Positions 51,631 to 59,703 of a stretch of DNA of 64,000 nt are shown in pieces. A program made the position numbers and the translations under genes. This stretch comes from Sphingomonas azotifigens NBRC 15497. GTDB lineage: Bacteria; Pseudomonadota; Alphaproteobacteria; Sphingomonadales; Sphingomonadaceae. The DNA lies in NCBI RefSeq assembly GCF_002091475.1, contig NZ_BCTR01000001.1, forward strand, positions 124,001-188,000, in the 5' to 3' direction. Each line of letters opens with the position of its first letter. Within the stretch, counting starts at the first letter, position 1. The notes under the pieces were generated by a model that was not told where the DNA came from, searched no databases, and saw only the letters and a list, made by a program, of their open reading frames with translations.

Positions 51631-51646
51631 TGTCGCGTTCGCAACA
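51631..51646. promoter_or_regulatory. NifA upstream activator site before nifB
   Basis: TGT-N10-ACA, about 100 bp before the predicted nifB transcription start. Confidence 0.8.
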
Positions 51647-51710
51647 TTGCGCGATGCGCGACATCCGACAGCGTGCGTCTAACCCGCTGTAAATACTGGC
51701 CGGATCGGCT

Positions 51711-51726
51711 TGGCACGGCGGTTGCT
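51711..51726 (+). promoter_or_regulatory. Sigma-54 promoter of nifB
   Basis: TGGCACGGCGGTTGCT fits the consensus exactly with GG-N10-GC spacing. Predicted leader about 50 bases to the ATG at 51788, which follows AAGAGGAGCG. Confidence 0.9.
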
Positions 51727-51787
51727 ATGCATGCTGCACGAAGCGGGGCCTCTCCCGACCACCCGCGGGAGCAAGAGGAGCGAGCGA

Positions 51788-53338
51788 ATGACCGATACAG
51801 CGCTGCACGACGCCGGAACGCCCGATCTCGGCGCCATCCTCCAGAAGGTGGCGGAGCACAAGGGCTGCGGCACCGAGGGCGGCAGCGGCAAGGCGAGCTG
51901 CGGCTCCTCGGCCGGCCCGGCCGACATGGATCCGGCGATCTGGGAGAAGGTGAAGAACCACCCCTGCTACAGCGAGGAAGCGCATCATCATTATGCCCGG
52001 ATGCACGTCGCCGTCGCGCCGGCCTGCAACATCCAGTGCAACTACTGCAACCGCAAATATGACTGCGCCAATGAGAGCCGCCCCGGCGTCGTCTCCGAGC
52101 GGCTGACGCCCGAGCAGGCCACCAAGAAGGTGCTCGCCGTCGCCTCGACCATCCCGCAGATGACGGTGCTCGGCATCGCCGGGCCAGGCGACCCGCTGGC
52201 CAACCCGGCCAAGACCTTCAAGACCTTCGAGATGATCCACAAGGCCGCGCCGGACATCAAATTGTGCCTGTCGACCAACGGCCTCGCGCTGCCCGACTGG
52301 ATCGACGAGATCGCGAAATACAACGTCGATCACGTCACGATCACGATCAACATGGTCGATCCCGAGATCGGCCAGCACATCTATCCGTGGATCTTCTGGG
52401 AGCACAAGCGCGTCACTGGATACGAGGCGGCCAAGATCCTCAGCGAGCGCCAGCTGCGCGGGCTGGAGATGCTCACCGAGCGCGGCATCCTCGCCAAGAT
52501 CAACTCGGTGATGATCCCCGGCATCAACGACCAGCACCTGGTGGAGGTGAACCGGGCGGTGAAGTCGCGCGGCGCCTTCCTCCACAACATCATGCCGCTG
52601 ATCTCGGCGCCCGAGCACGGCACCGTCTTCGGCCTCAATGGCCAGCGCGGGCCGACCGCGCAGGAGCTCAAGGCGCTGCAGGATGCCTGCGAGGGCGAAA
52701 TGAACATGATGCGCCACTGCCGCCAGTGCCGCGCCGACGCGGTCGGCCTGCTCGGCGAGGACCGCTCGGCCGAATTCACCACCGACAAGATCATGGAGAT
52801 GGAGGTCGAATACGACGCCGCCGGGCGCAAGGCCTATCAGCAGGCGGTCGAGCAGGAACGCGTCGCCAAGGTCGAGGCGAAGAAGGAGGAGCTCGAGACG
52901 CTCGCCCGGATCGCCAGCAACCTCAAGCTGCTCGTCGCCGTCGCGACCAAGGGCCACGGCGTGATCAACGAGCATTTCGGCCATGCCAAGGAGTTCCAGA
53001 TCTACGAGCTCTCGACCGCAGGCGCCAAGTTCGTCGGCCATCGCCGCGTCGATCTCTATTGCCAGGGCGGCTATGGCGAGGAGGACAGCCTCGACACGAT
53101 CATCAAGGCGATCAACGATTGCCATGCGGTGTTCGTCGCCAAGATCGGCGGCTGCCCCAAGGCCGACCTCACCGCCGCCGGGATCGAGCCCGTCGATGCC
53201 TATGCGCACGAGTTCATCGAGAAGTCCGCGATCGCCTGGTTCCGCGACTATGTCGCCAAGGTCGAGGCGGGCGACGTCGTCCATACCGAGCGCGGCGACG
53301 CTGCGATCCGGCAGGGCGCGCTGATCAACGCGGCCTGA
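51788..53338 (+). CDS. nifB: NifB, radical-SAM FeMo-cofactor core synthase
   Basis: A 516-residue radical-SAM enzyme that builds the 8Fe-9S-C core (NifB-co) common to all nitrogenases. The SAM cluster motif CNIQCNYC is followed by [35 protein letters not shown] precedes it, and [19 protein letters not shown] and [15 protein letters not shown] carry further ligands. The C-terminal NifX-like domain (about 390-510, [19 protein letters not shown]) is fused, as in most proteobacteria. Confidence 0.98.
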   Translation: MTDTALHDAGTPDLGAILQKVAEHKGCGTEGGSGKASCGSSAGPADMDPAIWEKVKNHPCYSEEAHHHYARMHVAVAPACNIQCNYCNRKYDCANESRPGVVSERLTPEQATKKVLAVASTIPQMTVLGIAGPGDPLANPAKTFKTFEMIHKAAPDIKLCLSTNGLALPDWIDEIAKYNVDHVTITINMVDPEIGQHIYPWIFWEHKRVTGYEAAKILSERQLRGLEMLTERGILAKINSVMIPGINDQHLVEVNRAVKSRGAFLHNIMPLISAPEHGTVFGLNGQRGPTAQELKALQDACEGEMNMMRHCRQCRADAVGLLGEDRSAEFTTDKIMEMEVEYDAAGRKAYQQAVEQERVAKVEAKKEELETLARIASNLKLLVAVATKGHGVINEHFGHAKEFQIYELSTAGAKFVGHRRVDLYCQGGYGEEDSLDTIIKAINDCHAVFVAKIGGCPKADLTAAGIEPVDAYAHEFIEKSAIAWFRDYVAKVEAGDVVHTERGDAAIRQGALINAA

Positions 53339-53354
53339 GCGGGGAGGGGGCGCC

Positions 53355-53591
53355 ATGCCGTACAAGATCGTCGCCGCACAGTGCACCAACTGCTCCGCGT
53401 GCGAGGCTGAATGCCCGAACATGGCGATCGCTGAGGTGGGCACCACCTTCGTGATCGACCCCGCCAAATGTACCGAGTGCGTCGGCCATTTCGACGTGCC
53501 GCAATGCGTCGCGGTCTGCCCGGTGGACGACACCTGCATCCTCGACACGCGATTGCCGCGCTATCAAGCCAGCCAGGGGACGGCATCATGA
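53355..53591 (+). CDS. 2[4Fe-4S] ferredoxin following nifB
   Basis: A 78-residue ferredoxin of the FdxN type: [12 protein letters not shown] and [18 protein letters not shown], with a C-terminal extension to QASQGTAS. It lies 16 bp after nifB, where FdxN is the usual electron donor to NifB, so it probably reduces NifB during NifB-co synthesis. It is the second FdxN-like gene of the island. Overlaps the A-type carrier gene by 4 bp. Confidence 0.92.
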   Translation: MPYKIVAAQCTNCSACEAECPNMAIAEVGTTFVIDPAKCTECVGHFDVPQCVAVCPVDDTCILDTRLPRYQASQGTAS

Positions 53592-53911
53592 CCTTCACGA
53601 TCACGCGATCGGCGCAACGCTTCATGCGGCTGATGCTCCTCGCCGACGGGCAGCAGGGATGGGGCTTCCGCCTCGCCGTCAAGCCCGGCGGCTGCTCGGG
53701 ACTGAGCGCGGAGGTTGCGGTTGCCCCTGTGCCCGCCGCGAACGAGGCCGCGCTCGTCGTCGACGGCATCCCGCTGTTCGTGAACGCCGAGAGCCGCATT
53801 CTGCTCGACGGGGTCACGATCGACTTCGCCGACACGCCGGCCTCGACCGGGCTGGTGTTCCACGATCCCAAACAGGTCGCGTGCGGCAGCCACGCGCCGG
53901 CGAGCGCCTGA
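53588..53911 (+). CDS. A-type (HesB/IscA-like) carrier with a degenerate C-terminal motif
   Basis: A 107-residue IscA/HesB-fold protein: [32 protein letters not shown] with the first conserved Cys, and [17 protein letters not shown]. Where family members end in CGC-G-SF, this one ends ACGSHAP, so the third ligand Cys is Ser. It lies 4 bp into the preceding ferredoxin gene and 1 bp into the next gene. Fe-S binding could be weaker, or shared between subunits with only two cysteines each. Confidence 0.87.
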   Translation: MTFTITRSAQRFMRLMLLADGQQGWGFRLAVKPGGCSGLSAEVAVAPVPAANEAALVVDGIPLFVNAESRILLDGVTIDFADTPASTGLVFHDPKQVACGSHAPASA

Positions 53912-54441
53912 TGGCCAGGCCGCGCTCCGTGCCCCTGCCGGAATTCGAGGAGTCGATCCTGGCCAGCCCGCTGCTGGGGGGCGGATTGCCGGCCGAGGCG
54001 CAGCACCATCTCGACCGCGCGGCGGCGACCTATGCGCTGGGCGACGTCGCCGAAACGCATCTCGACGCCGCGGAGAGCCTCGCGCCCGATCATGCCGCAG
54101 TGCTGATCGCGCGCTACCGCTTCTATTTCTACAAGGGGCGGCTGGAGGAGGCATGGCACGTCGCCTGCGCCTGTATCGGCAAGGCGATGCGGCTCAACCT
54201 GCTCGGCGAGGACTGGCGCGCCGTCCGCCGCGGCGACGCGGCCTTCGAGGATTGGGGGGCGCTCCAGGCGCGGTTCTTCCTCTTCTCGCTTAAGGGCTAT
54301 GCCTATCTGTCGATGCGGCTGGGCCGGACCGAGGAAGGCCGACGCGCGGCGGAGAAGCTGCTCGAGCTGGACCCGCGCGACCGCATCGGCGCCCGGCTGC
54401 TGATCGACGTGCTCGACCGTGCCGAGCTGGACCATGACTGA
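53911..54441 (+). CDS. TPR-like helical protein of the nif cluster
   Basis: A 176-residue helical-repeat protein. At least two TPR-like pairs are visible: HHLDRAAATYALGDVAETHL with AESLAPDHAAVLIARYRFYF, and LKGYAYLSMRLGRTEEG with AAEKLLELDPRDRIGARLL. Related TPR genes sit near nifB/nifZ in other diazotrophs, presumably as assembly adaptors; function unknown. Starts in TGATG overlap with the A-type carrier gene. nifZ follows 42 bp later. Confidence 0.8.
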   Translation: MARPRSVPLPEFEESILASPLLGGGLPAEAQHHLDRAAATYALGDVAETHLDAAESLAPDHAAVLIARYRFYFYKGRLEEAWHVACACIGKAMRLNLLGEDWRAVRRGDAAFEDWGALQARFFLFSLKGYAYLSMRLGRTEEGRRAAEKLLELDPRDRIGARLLIDVLDRAELDHD

Positions 54442-54483
54442 CCCGCGCGCCCGTGAAGCCGCGCAACGCCGGGAGTGGCGGCA

Positions 54484-54813
54484 ATGACCGCGATCGTCCG
54501 CGACAGCGAAGTGGTCGAGCTCGGCGGCCCGCCGGTGTTCCATTATGGCGACCGCGTGCGCGCGAAGCGCACGGTGCGCAATGACGGCACCTATGCCGGC
54601 AAGGAGATCGGCGACGTGCTCGTGAAGAAGGGAGAGGAGGGCTATGTCGTCTCGATCGGCACGTTCCTCCAGCAATTCTACATCTACGGCGTCGAGTTCC
54701 TCGACAGCGGCAACCGCGTCGGCATGAAGCGCAAGGAGCTCGACCGGGCAGAGGCGATCGACGAGGACGACCTGCCGCTGCCGGTGTCCATCGTTCCGGG
54801 GAGGGTAGCATGA
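54484..54813 (+). CDS. nifZ: P-cluster maturation protein NifZ (first copy)
   Basis: A 109-residue NifZ: PPVFHYGDRVRAKRTVRNDGTY, GKEIGDVLVKKGEEGYVVSIG, LQQFYIYGVEFLD. NifZ helps mature the second P-cluster pair of the MoFe protein. The ATG at 54484 is preferred; a GTG three codons upstream is possible. Overlaps the next NifZ-family gene by 4 bp. Confidence 0.93.
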   Translation: MTAIVRDSEVVELGGPPVFHYGDRVRAKRTVRNDGTYAGKEIGDVLVKKGEEGYVVSIGTFLQQFYIYGVEFLDSGNRVGMKRKELDRAEAIDEDDLPLPVSIVPGRVA

Positions 54814-55052
54814 TCCAGCCGCGAAAGCCGCGCTACGACTGGGGGATGCGGGTGCTCGCGGCCGCCGACCTGATCAACGACGGCAGCTTCCCCGAACAGC
54901 CCGTCGACGCGCTGCTCGTTGCCGCGGGCACCGAAGGCGAGATCGTCAACATCGGCATGCAGAGCGAGGCGAACCTGCCCATCTATCTCGTCGAGTTCGG
55001 CCCGGACCGCGTCGTCGGCTGCTTCGAGGAGGAGATCGTGCCGTGCCGCTAG
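54810..55052 (+). CDS. NifZ-family protein (second, shorter copy)
   Basis: An 80-residue NifZ-domain protein (YDWGMRVLAAADLINDGSFP, ALLVAAGTEGEIVNIGM, NLPIYLVEFG...VVGCFEEEIVPC). It is shorter than its neighbour and clearly related in its central SH3-like barrel, so it looks like a tandem duplication or a specialised partner. Translation is coupled to nifZ (ATGA). Confidence 0.88.
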   Translation: MIQPRKPRYDWGMRVLAAADLINDGSFPEQPVDALLVAAGTEGEIVNIGMQSEANLPIYLVEFGPDRVVGCFEEEIVPCR

Positions 55053-55405
55053 CAATGCCGCTCGCCGCCTGGAATGCCGTCCAGCCACGGCACCCCAACG
55101 AACTCGATCTGCGGCGCATCCGCCGCGCGCTCGAACGACGCGTGCGCTACCGCTATGTCGAGCCCAGCGTGGTGCCGCATCAGGACGGCTACCGCGTGGA
55201 GTCGCCCTGCTGCTCGCGCACCGTCGACCCCGACGGCGGCGTGATCGACATCGCCCTGATCCGCTGGCTGCCCGGGCCGGGATGCTGGTGGCTCTATTCG
55301 CGCGACCATGTCCATGGCGACTGGCAGCCGGAGCTGCCGTTCGAACGACTGGCCGATCTGCTAGACCTGCTCGTCACCGACCCCGATCGGATCTTCTGGC
55401 AATGA
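55043..55405 (+). CDS. Unknown nif-cluster protein, 120 residues
   Basis: A small protein with conserved-looking blocks: NELDLRRIRRALERRVRYRYVEPSV, SPCCSRTVDPDGGVIDIALIRW, WWLYSRDH and the ending LLVTDPDRIFWQ. It faintly resembles DUF3024-type proteins, which also end in FW, but this is only a visual match. The GTG at 55043 is chosen because GAGGAGG lies about 10 bases upstream; an ATG at 55055 lacks one. Overlaps NifZ-2 by 10 bp and the next gene by 4 bp, so it belongs to the nifB operon. Confidence 0.75.
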   Translation: MPLAMPLAAWNAVQPRHPNELDLRRIRRALERRVRYRYVEPSVVPHQDGYRVESPCCSRTVDPDGGVIDIALIRWLPGPGCWWLYSRDHVHGDWQPELPFERLADLLDLLVTDPDRIFWQ

Positions 55406-55674
55406 CCCTGACCCTGGCCGAGATCGTCGAGATCGAGAATGTGCTGGCAGCGCAACCGAGCCCGGCACCGACCGACGCGCTGCGGACCTTGCGGGACCGG
55501 CTCGCGGGACGGCGCGTCCTGCTGTGCGACGCCGCCGATGTGAACGAGGCGCCGTTCCGCAGCTTTGGCGCGGTCGACGTCCATCTGCTCGACACGCGCG
55601 AACATTGCGTCACGGTCACTGCTGACCTGCGCCACGCGACCGGCGTGTTGCTCGCCACGCGGGAGCAGCCATGA
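55402..55674 (+). CDS. Unknown nif-cluster protein, 90 residues
   Basis: A small acidic protein with a helical start (LTLAEIVEIENVLAAQPSP), then RDRLAGRRVLLCDAADVNEAPFRSFGAVDVHLLDTREHC and a beta strand VTVTADLRHATGVLLA. No family is identified with confidence; it may belong to a small nif-linked family (DUF6129-like). Overlaps both neighbours by 4 bp, hence co-translated with the 120-residue unknown and the DegT-like protein. Confidence 0.72.
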   Translation: MTLTLAEIVEIENVLAAQPSPAPTDALRTLRDRLAGRRVLLCDAADVNEAPFRSFGAVDVHLLDTREHCVTVTADLRHATGVLLATREQP

Positions 55675-56855
55675 CCCGGCGGCTCTCCACCGTCGTCGAG
55701 GAACCGGTCGAGGGCTGGATCCCGCTCAGCGACCCCGACCTGACCGCACGCGAGCTGGCCGCCGTCGACCGGGCGCTGCGCGGCACCCAGCTCGCCATGG
55801 GGGCGGGGGTGGCGCGATTCGAGGAGGCGTTTGCCGCCTATGCCGGCCGTCGCCATGCGGTCGCGGTAGCGAGCGCCGCGCTGGGGCTGCTGCTGGTGCT
55901 GGCGGCGAAGGGCATCGGCCCGGGCGACGAGGTGATCGTGCCCGCCCACGGCTTTCGCGAGACGGCGCACGCGGTGCTGCTTGGCGGCGCCCGGCCGGTA
56001 TTCGCCGATATCGATTACTGGACGGGCAGCCTGGCGCCTTCGAAAGTGGAGCCGCGGATCACGCCGGCGACCCGCGCGATCCTCGCGGCGAACACCGCCG
56101 GCCATCCGGCCGCCTGGCCGGAACTCCGCGCGCTTGCCGATGCCCACGGCCTGTTCCTCATCGAGGATTCGAGCGAGGCGATCGGCTCGCGCCATGTTGC
56201 TGGGCCGGTCGGCAGCTTCGGCGACGTCGCGCTGTTCGACTTCGGCCAGCCGGGCACGATCTGCTGCGGCGAGGGCGGGATGGTGGTGACCGACGATGTC
56301 GATCTCGCCATGGCGGTGCGGCGCTTGCGGGCGCGCAGCCCCGACGAGCGCGGTTCGGTCTCCGCCGCCACGGCGGCGCCCTATCAGGCGGGGATGAGCG
56401 AGCTCACCGCGGCGCTGGGCTTGGCGCAGCTCGAGCGCATCGACGTGCTGCTCGAACGCCGCCGCCATGTGCAGGACGTCTATTTCAATTTCCTGCGCTC
56501 GTTCGAAGGCGTGAAGGATCCCTATGTCGCGCCCTATGCGGAACAGGTGAACTGGTTCCTCTACGTCGTGCATCTCGGCACGCGCTTCACCCGTTCGGCA
56601 CGCGACCAGATCATCGAGGATCTGCGCACCGAAGCGATCGAGGCGGCGCCGTACAGCGTGCCGATCCACCTCCAGCGCCGCTACCGCGATCTCGGCTGGA
56701 AGAAGGGCGACCTGTTCGTGACCGAGAAGGTCGCCGATCGCGCCGTGGCGCTGCCGTTCCACGCGCATCTCAGCGAGGAGCAGATCGCCTTCGTCGTCGC
56801 CCGGCTGAAGGATGCCGCGACCAATGTCGGCGCCGGCACGCCCATCTATCTCTAG
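55671..56855 (+). CDS. DegT/DnrJ/EryC1-fold protein lacking the PLP lysine
   Basis: A 394-residue fold-type-I aminotransferase-like protein of the DegT family: IPLSDPDLTARELAAVDRAL, PAHGFRETAHAVLLGGARPVFADID, and Asp166 in LIEDSSEAIGS, which holds the PLP ring nitrogen. At the position of the Schiff-base Lys (usually SFHxxKxxTTGEGG), the sequence is FDFGQPGTICCGEGG, with Gly195 aligning to Lys. Normal transamination is therefore unlikely. It is coupled by 4 bp to the preceding unknown gene in the nifB operon and followed 18 bp later by a [2Fe-2S] ferredoxin. A binding or assembly role is inferred. Confidence 0.85.
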   Translation: MTRRLSTVVEEPVEGWIPLSDPDLTARELAAVDRALRGTQLAMGAGVARFEEAFAAYAGRRHAVAVASAALGLLLVLAAKGIGPGDEVIVPAHGFRETAHAVLLGGARPVFADIDYWTGSLAPSKVEPRITPATRAILAANTAGHPAAWPELRALADAHGLFLIEDSSEAIGSRHVAGPVGSFGDVALFDFGQPGTICCGEGGMVVTDDVDLAMAVRRLRARSPDERGSVSAATAAPYQAGMSELTAALGLAQLERIDVLLERRRHVQDVYFNFLRSFEGVKDPYVAPYAEQVNWFLYVVHLGTRFTRSARDQIIEDLRTEAIEAAPYSVPIHLQRRYRDLGWKKGDLFVTEKVADRAVALPFHAHLSEEQIAFVVARLKDAATNVGAGTPIYL

Positions 56856-56873
56856 CCTGCAAGGAGCCCGATC

Positions 56874-57182
56874 ATGTCGCTCGTCACCATTCGTCCCTCG
56901 GGCCGCAGCTTCGATGCCGCGGCGGGAACCACGCTGCTCGCCGCGATCCTCGCCGCCGACGAGAGCATCCGCCACAATTGCGACGGCAAGGCGACCTGCG
57001 GGACGTGCCACATCTTCGTCCAGCAGGGGCGCAAGGGCGTGTCGAAGATCGGGTCGCTGGAGAATGAGAAGCTCGACAGCATCGTCGGCGTCGGCTCCAA
57101 GTCGCGGCTGGCGTGCCAGGCGACGGTGCTGGGCACCGAAGACATCGAGATCGAGCTGCTCGGATTTTCGTCCGGCTTTTGA
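56874..57182 (+). CDS. Plant-type [2Fe-2S] ferredoxin of the nif cluster
   Basis: A 102-residue [2Fe-2S] ferredoxin: HNCDGKATCGTCHIFV supplies three ligands (C-x5-C-x2-C) and SRLACQATV the fourth. The layout resembles nif-linked FeS ferredoxins and adrenodoxin-type carriers. It closes the nif operon begun by nifB (ATG after GCAAGGAGC). Possible roles are electron supply to nitrogenase assembly or Shethna-type protection of nitrogenase from oxygen; the latter needs evidence. Confidence 0.88.
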   Translation: MSLVTIRPSGRSFDAAAGTTLLAAILAADESIRHNCDGKATCGTCHIFVQQGRKGVSKIGSLENEKLDSIVGVGSKSRLACQATVLGTEDIEIELLGFSSGF

Positions 57183-57248
57183 GCGTGCGTGCCCGCTACG
57201 CCGCGCGTCTATCGTGCGGGAGCTGCCCTGGGGCGGCGGGCAGAACGG

Positions 57249-57923
57249 TCAGGACGGCTCGCGCAGATAGGCGAGGCACATCCGCGCCAGCTCGCGCTTG
57301 AGCGGCTCCCAATCGTAGTTGCGTGCCGATTCCGCGGTCGATCCGAGGTGGAGTTCGCGCGCGAGCGTCGCGAAGATGATGTGATAGGCGGAGTCCGCCT
57401 TAAGGGCCGCATCGCCGCCGATCTCGCTGGCGAAGCGCAGCATCGCGCGATTGGCGCCCGCCGCGGATCGGTCGGCGACCTGTTTGCCGGGGGCTGAAAT
57501 CAGCGGATCGAAGGCGGCGCGGCGCATCGCCAGCCGCAACAGCGGCGCGTTGACGCGCAGCACCTCGGCATATTCATCGACGTAGCGCGGCACGAATTCG
57601 CCGAGATTCCGGGCCTCGTCCGCCAGCCGCTCGAACATCGTCTCTTCGGCGGAGACGATTTCTTCCAGCGCTTCGCAGATCACCGCGCGGACCAGATTCT
57701 CCTTGGATTCGAAGCGGAGGTAGATCGAGCCGATCGAGACGTTGCCGCGCTGGCTCACCTCGATCAGCGTGAATTCCTCATCCCCCCGCTCGAGCATCAG
57801 CGCCCGCGCCGCGGCGAACATGCGCTCGTACGACGCCTTGCTGCGCCCCTGCTGCGGCACGCGGCCCACCTGCTCCACGGCAAGGGAGGAACGCGGCTTC
57901 TTCTTGGTCGACTGGCTTGACAT
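57249..57923 (-). CDS. TetR family transcriptional regulator
   Basis: A 224-residue TetR-type repressor with a basic N-terminal tail (SSQSTKKKPRS). The HTH (about 30-80: RMFAAARALMLERGDEEFTL and VSIGSIYLRFESKENLVRAV) is followed by a helical ligand domain. It is divergent from the LLM monooxygenase gene across 92 bp that contain two palindromes (57939-57969), the probable operators. It marks the end of the nif island. Confidence 0.88.
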   Translation of the reverse strand: MSSQSTKKKPRSSLAVEQVGRVPQQGRSKASYERMFAAARALMLERGDEEFTLIEVSQRGNVSIGSIYLRFESKENLVRAVICEALEEIVSAEETMFERLADEARNLGEFVPRYVDEYAEVLRVNAPLLRLAMRRAAFDPLISAPGKQVADRSAAGANRAMLRFASEIGGDAALKADSAYHIIFATLARELHLGSTAESARNYDWEPLKRELARMCLAYLREPS

Positions 57924-57938
57924 TGCGTTGAGACAAAC

Positions 57939-57969
57939 CCTATCAAAATAGGAACGTCAATTCTAATTG
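57939..57969. promoter_or_regulatory. Candidate TetR operators
   Basis: Two AT-rich palindromes, CCTAT-CAAA-ATAGG (57939-57952) and CAATT-CT-AATTG (57958-57969), between the divergent TetR and LLM genes. They stand out in this GC-rich window and lie 16 and 35 bp from the TetR start codon. Confidence 0.45.
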
Positions 57970-58015
57970 TCATGGGCTTCGAATCAATCGCCCAGGCAGC
58001 TTTGGGAGAGTGTCC

Positions 58016-59119
58016 ATGCGCTTCTCGGTATTCCTGAATGCTCGATCGACGAGCCCCGACCAGGACGGCCGGCTTATCACCGACCTGATCGATCATTCGG
58101 ACCGGGCAGCGGCAGCGGGCTTCGACGCCATTTTCATGCCGGACCACCACTTCAACGGCTATATGCCGGTGGCGAGCGACAGCTTCATCCTGGCGGGCTA
58201 TCTCGCCGCCAAGCACCCCGATCTCCATTTTGGCTTCTCGGTGGTGTCGGTACCGCTGCACCACCCGGTGCGCTTCGCCGAGCGGGTGAGCATCCTCGAC
58301 CATCTGACCAAGGGCAAGCTGCTGGTCGGCGTCGGATCGGGCACGACGCCCGAGGAAATGATCGGCTTCGCGGTCAACTACAAGGATGCGGGCGCGATCG
58401 CGGAGAAGAACCTGGCGCTGGCCGAGGCGCTATGGGCCAAGCAGATGGACGATCCGGCGATCGAGATCGACAACGGCCCGCACCAGGGCCGCGTGCTGCA
58501 GCGGATCACCCCGGCGCCGTACGGCGAGAAGCACGCCCGGCTGATGCCGGTGGCGATGAAGGAAAGCAGCGCGCGGCGCGCGGCGGTCAATGGCTGGCCG
58601 GCGTTCATCCCCGCCTTCACCCCGCCGCAGATCTACGGCACCGAGCCCTACACCCATGTGAAGAAGTATTTCGACACGTACAAAGCCATGCTGCTGGAGG
58701 CCGGGCATGCCGACGCGGTGATCGCCGAGGCGCTGAGCTGGAGCACCCATAGCTACCAGTGCGTCCATCTCGCCGAGACCGACGAACAGGCCCGCGAGGA
58801 GCTGGAGATCATCCTCCAGGGCTATCAGGACGCGGTCGATCGCGAGAACGAGTTCAACCGCCGCGCGGAAGCCGGCGAGGCGAACAAGAAGACCGACGTC
58901 AACATCAGCGCGCTGCACGAAGGCTGGATCGGCACCTGGTGCCTCTACGGCTCGCCCGAAACGGTGATCGAGCATCTGCGGCCCTATGCCGAGCTCGGCA
59001 TCGGCAACATCCTGTGCGGCACCACCACCGGCCCGCTCACCGAGCAGCGGCTGGCATTCGCCAACCAGACGCTCGACCTGCTGTCGCGCCAGGTGATGCC
59101 CGCGTTCAAGGGGCGCTGA
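58016..59119 (+). CDS. LLM-class flavin-dependent oxidoreductase
   Basis: A 367-residue luciferase-like monooxygenase (TIM barrel, FMNH2-dependent). Features: AAAAGFDAIFMPDHHFNGYMP, the HPDLHFGFSVVSVPLHHPVRFAERVSILD block, TKGKLLVGVGSG and a C-terminal GSPETVIEHLRPYAELGIGNI. GGGAGAG lies before the ATG at 58016. An FMN reductase gene follows 3 bp later, giving a complete two-component oxygenase. The substrate is unknown; the divergent TetR gene probably senses it. Confidence 0.9.
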   Translation: MRFSVFLNARSTSPDQDGRLITDLIDHSDRAAAAGFDAIFMPDHHFNGYMPVASDSFILAGYLAAKHPDLHFGFSVVSVPLHHPVRFAERVSILDHLTKGKLLVGVGSGTTPEEMIGFAVNYKDAGAIAEKNLALAEALWAKQMDDPAIEIDNGPHQGRVLQRITPAPYGEKHARLMPVAMKESSARRAAVNGWPAFIPAFTPPQIYGTEPYTHVKKYFDTYKAMLLEAGHADAVIAEALSWSTHSYQCVHLAETDEQAREELEIILQGYQDAVDRENEFNRRAEAGEANKKTDVNISALHEGWIGTWCLYGSPETVIEHLRPYAELGIGNILCGTTTGPLTEQRLAFANQTLDLLSRQVMPAFKGR

Positions 59120-59122
59120 GCC

Positions 59123-59689
59123 ATGGCCCGCAGGATTGTCGGCATCGGCGGCACGCTGCGCGCCAATTCGTCGAGCGAATTGCTGGCGCGGGCGGTGCTT
59201 GCCGAATGCGCGCGGCTGGGAGCGGAGACGCGGATGTTCGGCGGCCCTGCGCTTGCCGAACTCCCGCATTTCAACCCCGAGGCGCCCGGCCGCAGCCCCG
59301 AACAGGCCGAACTGGTCGCGGCGGTACGCGCGGCCGATGCACTGGTGATCGCCACGCCCGGCTATCATGGCGGCGTTTCGGGCGTGGTGAAGAACGCGCT
59401 CGACCTGCTGGAGGATACGCGTGGCGACGCGCGGGTCTATTTCGACGGCATGCCGGTGGGGCTGATCGTCTCCGCGGCCGGCTGGCAGGCGGGCGGGGTG
59501 ACGCTCGCGGCGCTGCGCGGGATCGTCCATGCGATGCGCGGCTGGCCGACACCAGTGGGCATCGCGCTCAACTCGATCGAGCAGAAGCCGTTCGGTCCGG
59601 ACGGCGCGATCGTCGATGCGGGCGTGGCGCAGATGGTTGCGGTGCAGGCGCAGCAACTGATGGCGTTCGCGCTCGCGCCGGCCGCTTGA
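59123..59689 (+). CDS. NADPH-dependent FMN reductase
   Basis: A 188-residue flavodoxin-fold reductase: VGIGGTLRANSSSELLARAVL (FMN phosphate loop), ATPGYHGGVSGVVKNALDLL (isoalloxazine contact), VGLIVSAAGWQAGG. It should supply reduced FMN to the LLM monooxygenase immediately upstream. The next gene, a GH3 enzyme, starts only 14 bp later and may share the transcript. Confidence 0.9.
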   Translation: MARRIVGIGGTLRANSSSELLARAVLAECARLGAETRMFGGPALAELPHFNPEAPGRSPEQAELVAAVRAADALVIATPGYHGGVSGVVKNALDLLEDTRGDARVYFDGMPVGLIVSAAGWQAGGVTLAALRGIVHAMRGWPTPVGIALNSIEQKPFGPDGAIVDAGVAQMVAVQAQQLMAFALAPAA

Positions 59690-59703
59690 GAAAAGGTAGG
59701 ATA

